From Dioscorea cayenensis subsp. rotundata (Eukaryota > Streptophyta > Magnoliopsida > Dioscoreales > Dioscoreaceae): a stretch of DNA of 64,000 bases. The position numbers and the translations under genes are program-made. Below the pieces are notes generated by a model. It made no database searches, had not been told where the DNA came from, and was given only the letters and a program-made list of their open reading frames with translations. The DNA is taken from positions 1 through 64,000 of the forward strand of contig NW_024086731.1 of NCBI RefSeq assembly GCF_009730915.1, written 5' to 3'. Position 1 is the first letter of the stretch, and every line of letters starts with the position of its first letter. Of this stretch, positions 36,116-46,847 are shown in pieces.

Positions 36116-37378
36116 ATGGCTTGTGCCATCAATGCCACCACAATAATGTCATCAAGTACTCAATCTCTCATTCCTCACAAGCTTAATCTATCTTCCAATA
36201 ATCTCATTCATCCTTCCATGTCCATTGAACCATCACAACATTCTATCAATTACTCATCTCGTCCTCGTCTTTCCACCATGTGGAAAGAAATCCAAGGTTC
36301 TAAGAATTGGAACAATCTTATCAATCCTTTAAGTCCTCTTCTCCGGCAAGAACTCATTCGATACGGCGACTTCGTCACCGCTTGTTACAAGGCTTGCGAT
36401 CTCGACACAAGCTCGAAGATGTACTCAAAATGCAAGCATGCAAAGAACAACATGTTCGAAGAAGTTGGCATGGATAATTGTGGTTATACGATAACAAAGT
36501 ACATATACGCGACACCGGAGATTGGTATTCAGGCGAAAGACGGGGCTTGGATAGGCTACATCGCTGTGTCATCGGACAATGAGAGTGCAAGGATTGGAAG
36601 AAGAGATATATTAGTTAGTTTCCGAGGAACTGTGACTAGGTGTGAGTGGATTGCCAATTTCATGAGTTCATTGTCACCGGCGAGACTACACCCGGATAAT
36701 CCCCGGCCGGAGATTAAAGTCGAGTCCGGCTTCCTCAGTCTTTACACATCATCAAACAACGGCTCAAAGTTTTGTCAAGAGAGTTGCAGAGAGCAACTGT
36801 TGAGTGAGATAAGTAGACTGATGAACAAGTATGGTGGAAATGATCATGAAGAGATGAGTATTTCTCTTGCAGGACATAGTATGGGGAGCTCATTGGCTCT
36901 TTTGTTAGGGTATGACCTTGCAGAGCTTGGGCTGAATTATGGGGTCCCTATAACTGTTTACTCATTTGGAGGTCCTAGAGTAGGGAACATAGGGTTCAAG
37001 AAGAGGTGTGAAGAGTTGGGAGTGAAGGTACTAAGGGTGGTCAATGTGCATGATCCAGTGACTAAGTTGCCAGGAGTTTTTCTCAATGAGAATTTCAGGG
37101 TTTTTGGAGATGAAACTTCATGTTATGCTCATGTGGGTGTTGAGCTTGGTCTTAATTTTTTCAAGATGAAGAACCCTGCTTGTGTTCATGATTTGGAAGC
37201 TTATCTTGGCTTGCTGAAGTTCCCAAAGAAAAAGAAGAAGAAGAAGAGTAGTATTGGCTACAACTTGGTTGAGAGTGCTTGGAAGAAGAGTTTGCTAAGC
37301 TTGCAAAACATTGATGCATGGCCTTGGCATGATGCTGCAAGACAAGTTGGTGATTTGGTTCAATCTTTAGGCTTTTAA
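36116..37378 (+). CDS. Chloroplast class I phospholipase A1 / galactolipase (DAD1/DONGLE type)
   Basis: An intronless 420-residue lipase_3 protein. The first ~55 residues are Ser/Asn-rich without acidic residues until late, as in a plastid transit peptide. The catalytic domain includes LVSFRGT (166-172), the nucleophile elbow GHSMG (253-257, Ser255), SFGGPRVGN (283-291), the probable acid Asp313 in NVHDPVTKLPG, and the probable base His358 in CVHDLEAYL. Spacing and the C-terminal DAWPWHDAARQVGDLV fit the plastid class I PLA1-Iα/β group, which releases fatty acids from galactolipids or phosphatidylcholine and in some members starts jasmonate synthesis. A run of seven lysines (371-377) sits between the catalytic His and the C-terminal helix. 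The start is the first ATG after a TATA box. A polyadenylation signal AATAAA lies at 37498-37503. Substrate preference cannot be read from sequence. Confidence 0.9.
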   Translation: MACAINATTIMSSSTQSLIPHKLNLSSNNLIHPSMSIEPSQHSINYSSRPRLSTMWKEIQGSKNWNNLINPLSPLLRQELIRYGDFVTACYKACDLDTSSKMYSKCKHAKNNMFEEVGMDNCGYTITKYIYATPEIGIQAKDGAWIGYIAVSSDNESARIGRRDILVSFRGTVTRCEWIANFMSSLSPARLHPDNPRPEIKVESGFLSLYTSSNNGSKFCQESCREQLLSEISRLMNKYGGNDHEEMSISLAGHSMGSSLALLLGYDLAELGLNYGVPITVYSFGGPRVGNIGFKKRCEELGVKVLRVVNVHDPVTKLPGVFLNENFRVFGDETSCYAHVGVELGLNFFKMKNPACVHDLEAYLGLLKFPKKKKKKKSSIGYNLVESAWKKSLLSLQNIDAWPWHDAARQVGDLVQSLGF

Positions 37379-39259
37379 TCAAACATCTTGTCTTAGGTTA
37401 ATTAATTTGTTGAATCTTGTAACATACATACAAATGTACATACAAATGTATTAATTTATTAATTTCATATAGAATTCTTTCCCTTTCAAGTAAATTAAAT
37501 AAACCAACTTTTTTTTTCTTCAAAAGGTTACTTATTAATTAATTGGTCAAAATTTGTTCAAGAAGAGATACTGAGAAGAGAGAGGGAAGTGAGGTGGTCT
37601 ATAGGCATTGGGCATAGATTCTCATGTAAGTGTTGAGAGGAGGGTGAAAAGGAATGTCATGGTGCATTGCATCAAACTTGGTCTATGTTTTCATACCAAT
37701 GAAATTCTTTGCCATTAATTATTCAAATTTTAGTCCTCTTGTTTTAACTTTTGAAGAGGATCAAATTGGGCCTCATGAATGAGCTCAATCTCTTTCAATA
37801 TTTGGTGCAAAGCCACCATGACTTTTGCTGTCACAGTAGTTGATTGGTCTTTCCAAAATGCCTACTTGGTTTATTTCACAAGTGTATGGACATATAAAAT
37901 TAATTCATGAATTATTTAATAATTTAAGTTATTATTTTTTTCTTACTATATATAAATTAGAGTATTTTTTTTATTTTGATCTTTGACAATGATTTTTTAG
38001 GAGTTACAAACTCTAGAATGATTTAGAGCTGAGGTACTGTCAAAGAGCTCTCATCATATGTCTTTTTTTTTAATACACAAAAATTTCAATTTAAAATCAT
38101 TTGATTGATCAAACAGAACCTCTACCAGTTAATCAAACTTTGTAAATTAAATTAGAATATTAATGGATCTTAGTAATATATAAAATTTTATTTTTCATTA
38201 TCCTATTATAAAATGGATAAACTTTCACAAGTTTATTACAATAACAATAATTATTCTTTCTTTGATCATCTTGCTGCAAATGCAGTGCTTTCAAAAATAC
38301 AATAAAAAATTGTAGTTCAAAGCAACACTAATATATTTTAAATTAAATTCAATAATACATGAAACTAAAATTATAATTAATAATAATTATCGCAGCAGTT
38401 ATTATTCCACAACCAAACGCATCTAGAAGTAGTATATGTTTCTTTACTTTTTGTTTATTATAATAATTATTATTAATTATGATTATAGCACATTGTTCCA
38501 ATCTCTTGAAAGGAATATAAAATCCTGAATACTGTTCATAAGCAGAACATATATTTAACTTCAGCTTAAAATTATGTCTCCCATATTGACTTGAGTTTGT
38601 TTTGATTCTCTGAATGAAACTTCCTACTTTGATTCAATTTAGCTTGTGATGGAAACCAAGTTCATTTTTAACTCAAAAAATAGAAAACTTATTTACCATA
38701 GCTTAAAATAGAAATACTACTCTTTATAAAGTAATTTTATATTAAAATAATTTCAATACGAAAATATAATATTTGTAAATAAATAAATTTATATTTCTAA
38801 TGAAGACAAATAATATGGGCTATTCAATCTCTGATCCAATGCCATATCATCATTATTATTATGTACATCAATTATTTGCTTGATGTAACAAATTATGATT
38901 AGAATTCGAGCTCTTATTTTTCTAAGTTGGAAAGGAATAAAATGCTAACTATCCTATATAGTCATTGCATTAATGATAACATCAATTAAAGCAGTAATCA
39001 ATATAAAATATTTATTTAAATTAACATTAATCAAATTAAAATTGAGTTGAATTTAACTTTTTAAATACGGTTCATTATCACAATAGATTACAGAGTGATT
39101 CATTTTTATACAAAAAAAATTATGTGTTCTGCTTTTAATTTTTTTCAAAGTATGGTTGAGAATTTAAAATGTCTGAGTAACCATTTAAACACATTGTTCC
39201 CCCAAAAAAAAAACTCCATTTATTCATATTTGAACTTTATTTTTTTATTTTAAAAAACA

Positions 39260-39304
<45 letters not shown>

Positions 39305-39600
39305 AAGATAAGTACTCTAAGAAAGGGTGACAAAGTGATGATGCATGCAAAAGTGAAGAAGGGGGTAACGTGGTGGCAAGCTAAGTGTGTTGGCAGTGCT
39401 ATCAGCATGCCAAGCGTCCTCTGTTTTCTCATACCAACCAATTATGTCCATGATGATGATGATGATGATGATGATGCACTAGTCATGGCAACATCTCCTC
39501 CGGATAAGCATCAATCACCCACCTACCATTCATGCATTCCCTTCCTATTCTTTCGTCTCTTCTTTAGGCCCTCTCTTTCTTTCTGTCCCTCTCAAACAAC
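37379..39600. other. Intergenic, AT-rich
   Basis: 3' flank of the lipase gene and AT-rich DNA. Contains (TA)n at 39264-39302 and (GAT)n at about 39450-39475. Pyrimidine-rich sequence from about 39540 is the probable 5' UTR of the next gene. No other gene seen. Confidence 0.5.
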
Positions 39601-39666
39601 AGGGATTTCATCTGCTCTGTCTCTTTCAATCCTTTCCTTTTCAAAACTCGCTGAATAGATAGATCA

Positions 39667-41258
39667 ATGGAGCTTGAGGAGGAGCCTAATGATGTGGTGA
39701 TTAAACTTTTGATTCATTTCATTTCGTCTTTTTTTATAAATGTGTGTTTGGATTGAGGGATAACTGCTTTTACTGTGTTCTAATTGTGTGTATTAATGGA
39801 ATCTTCTTGTCTTCTTCTATTTCACTACCATTATGTTGTTGTTGTTGTTGTTGTGCATAAGGACGAATACACGCATTGGTTTATGGATAAGAATTGTTTT
39901 ATTGTGTTTTCTTTGTTTGGATTACTAAAGTTTTCATTTGTTTGTTACCATTCTGCTGTTGTCCAGAAGGATGAACATATTCATGTTTCCTTGAGTAAAA
40001 TACATGATTTTTCCTAAATTTATTAATTTGACTCCATGGGTTTATATTTTCAAGATGATGCAAAAGGAACTGTTGTTATTGTGCTTTAATTTGATGAATT
40101 ACTGAAGTTCTCTTTTCTTCTATTTCATTATCATTATGTTCTTGTTCACAAGGATGAACATATACATTTTTGTTTCATACTCTGAAATTTGTGTTTTGGT
40201 TGCATTATTTCATTACCATTATGTACGTACATATATACATACATATATTTACGTATATTTCATATTGTTGAATCAATTGCTTCCCTTATTTTTTCCCAAA
40301 TTAACTGCACAAAAATACCAAAACAGAACAATGCAATGCATATCCATGATTTCATACTGTGAAATCCATAATTCATTTTTAATTTCTCAAGTTAAATTCA
40401 CAGGCCTATCAAAGATCATTGTTTACTAGAGATCACCGGCCGCGGCTTCTATACATCACCGGAACCTCATTCATTACCATTGCACGCAAAGCAATCCGAA
40501 GAGCAGAGGAATTCAATGGTCCTCTTGGCAATCTAACAAGAACATTAGCGTTGATGATTAGCCCGATCATCAACCCTCTAGAGCATCACTGCTTGTTGAT
40601 CCTCTCATCACTCGATGACCGAATTCTAGCTACCGAAGATATAACAATGCAAGCATTCCCTCTATCCGTGTGCTTGTTCACCAAGTTCGACGAGCTAGCA
40701 ATACTACTCAATTCTCTTCCCGAAATGTTCGATCAAGTGTTCGACCAAATAGCAATGCTAATCCACAAATTTCCACTGATGGACTGGACATTGGATCAAT
40801 TGATACATGTTCTTCAGACCTTGGCATCAACAGTTGAGAAATTAATACCGAAACTTCAGTCTTCAATGTCCGACACAGAGAATTATAATTCTAGCCAAGA
40901 GAGGGAGATCGTTGTAGATATAAACTACGATGAACAACTCAATGTAGATGAGAGTAAGAAGCTGAGTGAGGAAGAAAGTGTTGAAGATGCGCGTCGTGCA
41001 CAGAAGATGGAGGAGGATATTAGAGACGTGGAGAACACATGCAATGAGATAATTGCAGCATTAGAGAAAATGGGAAAGGTTGAAGAGGATATCAATGCCA
41101 ATGTCCGAGGACAACCACCACCTCCCCCTCCACCACCTAAATTCAAGTTATTTGCTGGATACAGAGTGAAGAAGACTAGGAAACTTGCTAAGGACATTGC
41201 AGAGGTTAAGGATGATCCAATTTTGGAGTTGTTTGATGAAGGATGGTTAAAGAGGTAG
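39667..41258 (+). CDS. Unrecognised plant protein with Pro8 run (two exons, 294 aa)
   Basis: Proposed exons are 39667-39696 (MELEEEPNDV) and 40404-41258, with a GT-AG intron of 707 bp in phase 0 (GTG|gtgatt ... cacag|GCC). The region before 39667 is pyrimidine-rich like a 5' UTR, and AATAAA at 41402 fits a 3' end. After the splice the protein reads AYQRSLFTRDHRPRLLYITG. A hydrophobic helical region with Leu/Ile repeats follows (about 55-155). Then comes an acidic Glu-rich coiled-coil-like stretch (about 190-240), eight consecutive prolines (248-255), a basic patch, and the end DDPILELFDEGWLKR. I do not recognise the family. No transmembrane segment is clear. The long conserved-looking frame and clean splice sites make a real gene likely, but the first exon is an inference. 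Confidence 0.7.
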
Positions 41259-41503
41259 AAGCAAGTTCATGTGTGGTTTCTTCTGTCTTGTAAGTTTTCT
41301 CACAAATGTATGAAGTTTTAATATATATATATAAATATATGTATGTATGTATAGAAGGTATGTTTTGGCCTTTAAATTGTAATATACTTGTGTTTTTGTT
41401 TAATAAAACTATGATTTTTCTGTTTTGTTTGAATATAAAGGATAGAAATGGGAAGGAAGCGTGGTAGAGGTAAATTTTAGTAGGGTTGATTGAAAGTAAA
41501 TTA

Positions 41504-42185
41504 GGGGGTGTTTGGTTGTAAAGAGTTAAAGAGGAGTGGAATGAAGAGGAGTGGAAGAGTAATGAGAATAGGGTGATTGGAAAAAGAATGAGAATTAGAG
41601 AGATAGTTTATTGATAATTAGCAAACTGAAAAAAAGGAAATGTGATAAAATGATTATTATGCCATTTATTCCTTTATGCAAACGAGTTGTTGTGATGATT
41701 ATATTTTTTAAAAATTGTTGTGATGATTATATTTTTAAAAAAGTATTTAAGTATTAAATAAATTAATTGTTATAAATAAATATTTAATTTTAATAAGTGA
41801 CCAAATTTTAAAATTTTTGTTAACCTCAGTAATTAGCAAATAATTAATTATAATAAATAATTAATTACTAATTTAAATATGTTTTTAAATAAACATATTA
41901 TGAACCATAATAATTATTTTTTCAACAGTTAATATTTAATTATTATTTTTAATTGTTAATATTTGTTAATGTCTAAATTTATTGTTAATATTATAATAAA
42001 CAATTAGTTAGCTAATCTAAATAACTAATTACAATTTGAAGATAGGTATTTATATAAGGGCTATATGATCATTTTATCAATCAGAAATCAAGAATCCCCC
42101 ATTTCTCTCATGATTGTGAATACCCACCCCTTCACTCATTCCTCAATCATCTTCCACTCCCGTTATTTTACATCCAAACAAATGC
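41504..42185. mobile_element. Tourist-like (PIF/Harbinger) MITE
   Basis: The left end GGGGGTGTTTGGTTGTAAA and the right end (reverse complement GCATTTGTTTGGATGTAAA) share the TGTTTGGxTGTAAA terminal repeat. TTA flanks both sides (41501-41503 and 42186-42188). Length is 682 bp, AT-rich inside, with no coding capacity. Confidence 0.65.
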
Positions 42186-42529
42186 TTATGTGTAAAGAGT
42201 CATTCCCACTCCACTTTTTATAACAAAATGCTCCTCTTAGTCCTGTTGAAAGGGAGAGGCGAGGAAATGGAGAAAGTCTGAAGGTTTAAAATAAAAAAAA
42301 ATTGAGAAGGTTTTAGAAAGGTCACAAACACCAGAACCCCAAGGACGTGCATGTATAGGGCAAGGCTCAATGGCGACCCACGTGCCCTCATCTTACGTAG
42401 GACATGAGATTCGATCCCGGGTCCTCCTCGAAACCGAATACTAATTAACCTAAAGGCCATTGGTTTTTTTAATTTTAGATTATATATTTGTTATAGTTAA
42501 AAAAAATTAATAATAAAAACTGTAATAAA
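42186..42529. other. Intergenic; possible SINE fragment
   Basis: GGCTCAATGGCGACC (about 42363) and GAGATTCGATCCCGG (about 42406) look like RNA polymerase III boxes A and B of a tRNA-related SINE on the plus strand. No tail or duplication found. Confidence 0.35.
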
Positions 42530-42602
42530 CGCCCACCGTGGGGCTCGAACCCACGACCACAAGGTTAAGAGCCTTGCGCTCTACCAACTGAGCTAGACGG
42601 GC
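42530..42602 (-). tRNA. tRNA-Lys (anticodon CTT)
   Basis: A 73-nt tRNA gene without intron. The seven-pair acceptor stem is GCCCGTC with GGTGGGC, plus discriminator G. The D arm contains box A TAGCTCAGTTGGTAGAGC. The anticodon loop is CTCTTAA with anticodon CTT (reads AAG), and the T arm contains GGTTCGAGCC. A T-run follows on the transcribed strand (TTTTT within about 20 nt). The sequence is that of a standard plant nuclear tRNA-Lys, and CCA is not encoded. Confidence 0.97.
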
Positions 42603-43984
42603 TCTTTGAGATATTGGTTACATGATTTTATTAAAAAACAATAAATATTTATCCCACATCCCTCAAACCTTAATTAATGTCAAGCCTTACTAACAATACT
42701 TCAATTTGGTAAATATTTGGGGAAAAAAACTGTTGTTTTAAATTTAGTTTGAAATCAAAATAGAATAAAAACAAACATGTGTAACTTTCTTTGGAATATC
42801 TAAATATAATCAGCATTAATTGTATTTTAGAAGTAAGTTTTATTAGATTATTAATTATTTGCTTAGAAATTAGAGTATTGCGAGTTTTTTTTTTAAATTA
42901 AAGACATAATTGTTTTTGCTTTTGATAAAATATTAGCTTATTAATGTATGATTTTGCTTTACAATGGGTAATCTTCTGTGCAAATGCAGTCATATCGCTT
43001 AATCACATTCAATTGGGGAATTTTTTTTTTTTCTAACCTAAAAAACTTATACACCCTTCGTTCCTAAATACATGTTATTTTAGGATGTTGCACAAAAATT
43101 AAAGATAGCATTAAATTTTCTAAAATTTAACATAAAAAAACAATCAAATTACTAAACTATTCCTCCCTTGAAACCATATATTTCTCTTGTGACTATAAAT
43201 ATTACTCTCTTCATTTATATAACTTAAAAAATTGAAGCTAGGTAAAATTGAAAAAAATAAATAACTATTGCCTTAATATTATAAAACGACAACTATTTTG
43301 GAATTTTTTTTTTCTAAAATGACATGTATTTTGGAACAGAGAGAGTAATGATTATAACTTAAAACTCACAATAAAAGTTATCAAATCAAAATATTTTGAA
43401 TATTAACTTATTTAAATCTCAACAGAGTTTGTAGACATTTGTGTTATTTTTAAGTTACAAATGCATCAATTTAATACTTAAAAATATGAATATTTAATAT
43501 AAAGAAAAGTGGATGATTAAAATCTAAAAATAATTACATCCTTAGTAGGAAAGCAATGGCTTGTTTCCTCCAAGTTAAAAATAAAGGGTTCAAATTCGTC
43601 CAATTTAAAAAATTAAAGGTAGACCGTTTATTCACATTTATTCAATATGTATATGGGTCACAGGTGAACATATATCGGATAAACATCAATTTTAGAAAAT
43701 ATAGGAGTCAACTAGATTAGTACAGAGGTACAATCAAAGTTATTTTAATAAATATTTAAAAAAGAGTGTTGTTTTAATTATTATTTAATTTAATAATGTG
43801 ATTTCCCAAAATGTACATAAATAAATCTATTAAATAAATTACGGAATTTGGGTGGTATTAATTTCTTTAATTCTTCGGTTATAAATTATATGATCTTATT
43901 ATTAGCTTAATGTATAAAAAATAATTAAAACACCTAATAGATTGAAATGATTAAATAGAACTGTATAATAAATAAAAGCAAATA
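42603..43984. other. Intergenic, AT-rich, with a Stowaway MITE
   Basis: No gene. A Stowaway element is listed separately at 43052-43345. The rest is AT-rich with poly-A/T runs. Confidence 0.5.
43052..43345. mobile_element. Stowaway MITE (Tc1/mariner)
   Basis: The left end CACCCTTCGTTCCTAAATAC and the right end (reverse complement CTCTCTCTGTTCCAAAATAC) form a terminal repeat continuing through ATGTxATTTTAG. TA flanks both sides (43050-43051, 43346-43347). Length is 294 bp. The termini match the widespread plant CTCCCTCCGTTCC form. Confidence 0.8.
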
Positions 43985-45215
43985 TTTTAAATATTGAGAT
44001 GGTTAATTGAAGATGATAATTCATATGTCGAGTGCGGCTCTAATTGTATCTGGTACGACATCATTTCTGCCAACTATATGTTAAGTGGGGGTTTGATTAT
44101 CTTATTGCATTCAACCCTAGGAAAAATTCTTTTTCCTGGAAAAGAATACTCAATTACAGAGATGCTTTCCTTGCTAATATCGATACTACGATCAAGAATG
44201 GGGAAGACATCTCGTTTTGGTATGTTTGCCAGTTGTCCTGATCCCTCTCAAATCAGTAGTAAATTTATTGCATTCTACTTAGCACCCGGATCTGCTACAT
44301 CTCTCGCTTTTACTTTCGTATTTGACTAATATCTTATCCTCGGGAAGGGACGTCAAGAGCTGGAGATGGAATCACAAGGGTTTCTCAGTTAAATCCTTTT
44401 ACGCTTTTCTCAACGATGGCAGGACTCGATGTGACAGTGGTAATACATTTTGGAAGCTCTGCCATCTTAAATTGGAAGCTCTTTTGTGGTTAGCCCTACA
44501 CAACAAAATTTTAACTCATGAAAACTTGTTTAGGCGAAGATGTAATAGAATTTCCACTAGCACCTGTGTTCTTTGGAATGTAGATGAGGAAGGGACAACC
44601 CATCTCTTATTGAGTTGTTACTCTGAAAGAATCTGGGCACACTTTGCTGATTTCTCCAGTTCTTCGATTCCTACCTCCCTATTAGAGGCATCTGGCATGT
44701 ACCGTCAAGGGGGTGTAAGGGGCTCTTAGCCCTAAACCCTTGGGGTTTCTCCTTATTCGAGCCATCTACTAGGTAATCTGGGCCGAGCGCAATAGACACA
44801 TTTTTTTTCTTTTGAATCTTCAAATGAGTTCACTATTGTCAAAATTAACCATATGCTCGTTGCTTGTTTTCTTGCAGCCCCCGACTCAATCAGAACTAAG
44901 CTTGAAAAATCTCTTTCTACGATCAAGTGCAGTCTGGCCTTTGTGAATCCAAGGGTCCCAGATCACCCTAAACTGCCAAATCCATCAAGCTAGCTAAACC
45001 CCCTTCCATAGATGGCGACCGTCTAATTTAAGCAAGCTCGGCGTGCATCTCTTCTTTTTGTTTTTGTGGCTCTCGCCTTTTTTTCTCCTGTCTGTGTCTT
45101 TTGTTTCTAGCTGGGCTTCAACTCTAGTGACCCGACCTCTTTGTTGTTTTATGTTCTTGGTGGCTTTTTTCAATAAATTGGTGGCTTATCCAATTTATTT
45201 ATTTATTTATTTTAA
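43985..45215 (+). mobile_element. 5'-truncated L1-like LINE (copy 3)
   Basis: It begins within the post-RT region of ORF2 and is frameshifted several times. It includes 'SSGRDVKSWRWNHKGFSVKSFYAFLND', the zf-RVT remnant 'CVLWNVDEEGTTHLLLSCYS' and the terminal 'KCSLAFVNPRVPDHPKLPNP'. It ends with GGTGGCTTATCCAATTTATT and a (TTTA)n-like tail. It resembles LINE copy 1 in the zf-RVT and 3' end, so it is the same family but more decayed: the second Cys of the CxxC pair is replaced by Trp-Asn context. Confidence 0.75.
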
Positions 45216-45862
45216 TTCACATGTTTTGAGAATTAGACTAGAGCAATCGCTTTAACTTAATTGAACTGGATTCGGATGCCCAGGCAGTTTAATTCTCCCC
45301 TAAAAAACATGTGGCTATGACCTTCTATTGAATTTTATAGTCTAGTCACAAATAGTATTTTAGAATTATTTGATAATAGAAGTTATGTTGATGATTTTGA
45401 CCAACAAGAGGATTTGGGACAAAGAGAGATGACAATGAGAATATTGATTACACCATTAATCAAAATTTGTGGATTTAAACATGGTTCTTATAGTGAGGAT
45501 TCTTAATTTAGTATTTACATAAATTTGATCTCAGTATTTATTTTTTTTAATATTTTATAGAGGCTTCATTTAAATGTTATATGATTTTGTTTATTAAATA
45601 TAAGATGAAATTTTTTTTGTTTAATATTTTTTTGGTATATTTAATTTAAAAATAAACTTATTATTTAATATTCTATATCTGATATTTTGATTCATTTATA
45701 TTTATGAAATCCAGTTTGATCTGGCATGGTTCAACCAGGTCAAACTTCTCAACCATTTAACCCTTTTCTTCCACTGTTAAAAAGTCTTACTGTTTCTGAC
45801 TATTTATTAAATTTACTAATGGTCCTTTAGCTAGTCCTATTGTTGATTTCAATCCTCTCAAT

Positions 45863-46132
45863 AAAATTTTAATCATTTTACCAACGTTCAAGTGGTCTAT
45901 TGGTAGCCAGATCCCCATTGAAACTCTTCACAAGTGGTGAGAGTTCAAATAATGGGTAATGGCACATTTTTGGGAGTGTGAGTAGTAGTTGTGCGTGGCT
46001 GGTCCTAATGCTCATGAGTGCACAAACTCAGCCCCACTTACTCTGTCGAGATTTGTAGACACCCCTACTTTTCTTAACGGTTTTTCCGCTCATCTCAACA
46101 AAATAAAATAAAATAAAATTTTCATCATTTTA
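45863..46132 (+). mobile_element. tRNA-related SINE with target duplication
   Basis: The body is 45881-46114 (234 bp). Box A-like TGGTCTATTGGTAGCC is at about 45893 and box B-like GAGAGTTCAAAT at about 45940. A (AAAAT)n 3' tail ends the element. Flanking duplications AAAATTTT(A/C)ATCATTTTA lie at 45863-45880 and 46115-46132, 18 bp with one mismatch. It is non-coding and probably mobilised by LINEs such as those in this window. Confidence 0.75.
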
Positions 46133-46314
46133 GTAAAAAAAATAAAAACCCAAATTTGTCTTTTCTGGTCTATTAATTAGTGGATGTTAATTTCTAATGA
46201 GGTAACACATGCATGAGAGCTTAAAGTGATAAAAAACAAACAAATATTTCGAGATAAACCTTAATTAAACATACATATTAGGCATAATGTGTGATGTTTG
46301 CAACCTTGGCCTTG

Positions 46315-46371
46315 TTGACCAGGTTGACCAGGTTGACCAAGACATTTCTTTTTCCCTTTGACTGTTTGACT
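46315..46371 (+). promoter_or_regulatory. W-box cluster
   Basis: Five TTGAC(C/T) W-boxes occur in 57 bp: 46315, 46324, 46333, 46358 and 46366. The first three come from a 9-bp tandem repeat GGTTGACCA. W-boxes bind WRKY factors. About 110-290 bp downstream lies a (TTC)n tract and a leader-like GC-richer segment, so this could be a promoter, but no coding region follows closely. Confidence 0.5.
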
Positions 46372-46477
46372 GAATTATGAGATTCCTGACACTGTTTCAC
46401 CTTAACCTTGTTTCTCACCCAGCTGGCTTCTCCCCCCGTGATGCTTCAGTCTTGTCATGGTTGGTGGGAGAGGAATC

Positions 46478-46530
46478 CTTCTTCTTCTTCTTCTTCTTCT
46501 TCTTCTTCTTCTTCTTCTTCTTCTTCTTCT
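46478..46530 (+). repeat. (CTT)n microsatellite
   Basis: About 17 CTT units, directly visible. Such tracts are common in plant 5' UTRs. Confidence 0.95.
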
Positions 46531-46847
46531 AAATAGCAACCTTCCTTTGAGTTTCGGACTGAAGAGGCCAGCCGTGAGGAGGATCTTGGAGTCGCAGCGC
46601 TTTGGGTTCGGCAGCGGCGAGGGAGGTTAGAGATTCACCGTTTCTTTCTTCATCAAGCTTCAGGTTGACATCTAGGGTGTTTGTGGATGAAGCTTCTTGT
46701 TAGATCTTTCTTCTAAGCTTGGTTTCATGCATCCTTGAAGCTTATCTGGTGTTGTTTGTGTCCATCTTGGTTGATCTATTCTGTCAGCATGCTTAAACTT
46801 TAGAGAGTATCACATTTGATGATCTTGCTTTGTGGGTATATGTTTAT
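46531..46847 (+). other. Leader-like, GC-richer segment (possible untranslated exon)
   Basis: 46550-46625 (GTTTCGGACTGAAGAGG ... GGCAGCGGCGAGGGAG) is followed by GTTAGAG, a possible 5' splice site. This looks like the untranslated first exon of a transcript on the plus strand. The next supported coding region is the PADRE gene 3.4 kb away, interrupted by a MITE and a solo LTR. No protein is encoded here. Confidence 0.3.

Noticed and set aside
44731-44750. CCCTAAACCC resembling a telomere repeat
   Set aside because: A single occurrence in decayed LINE sequence, not an array.
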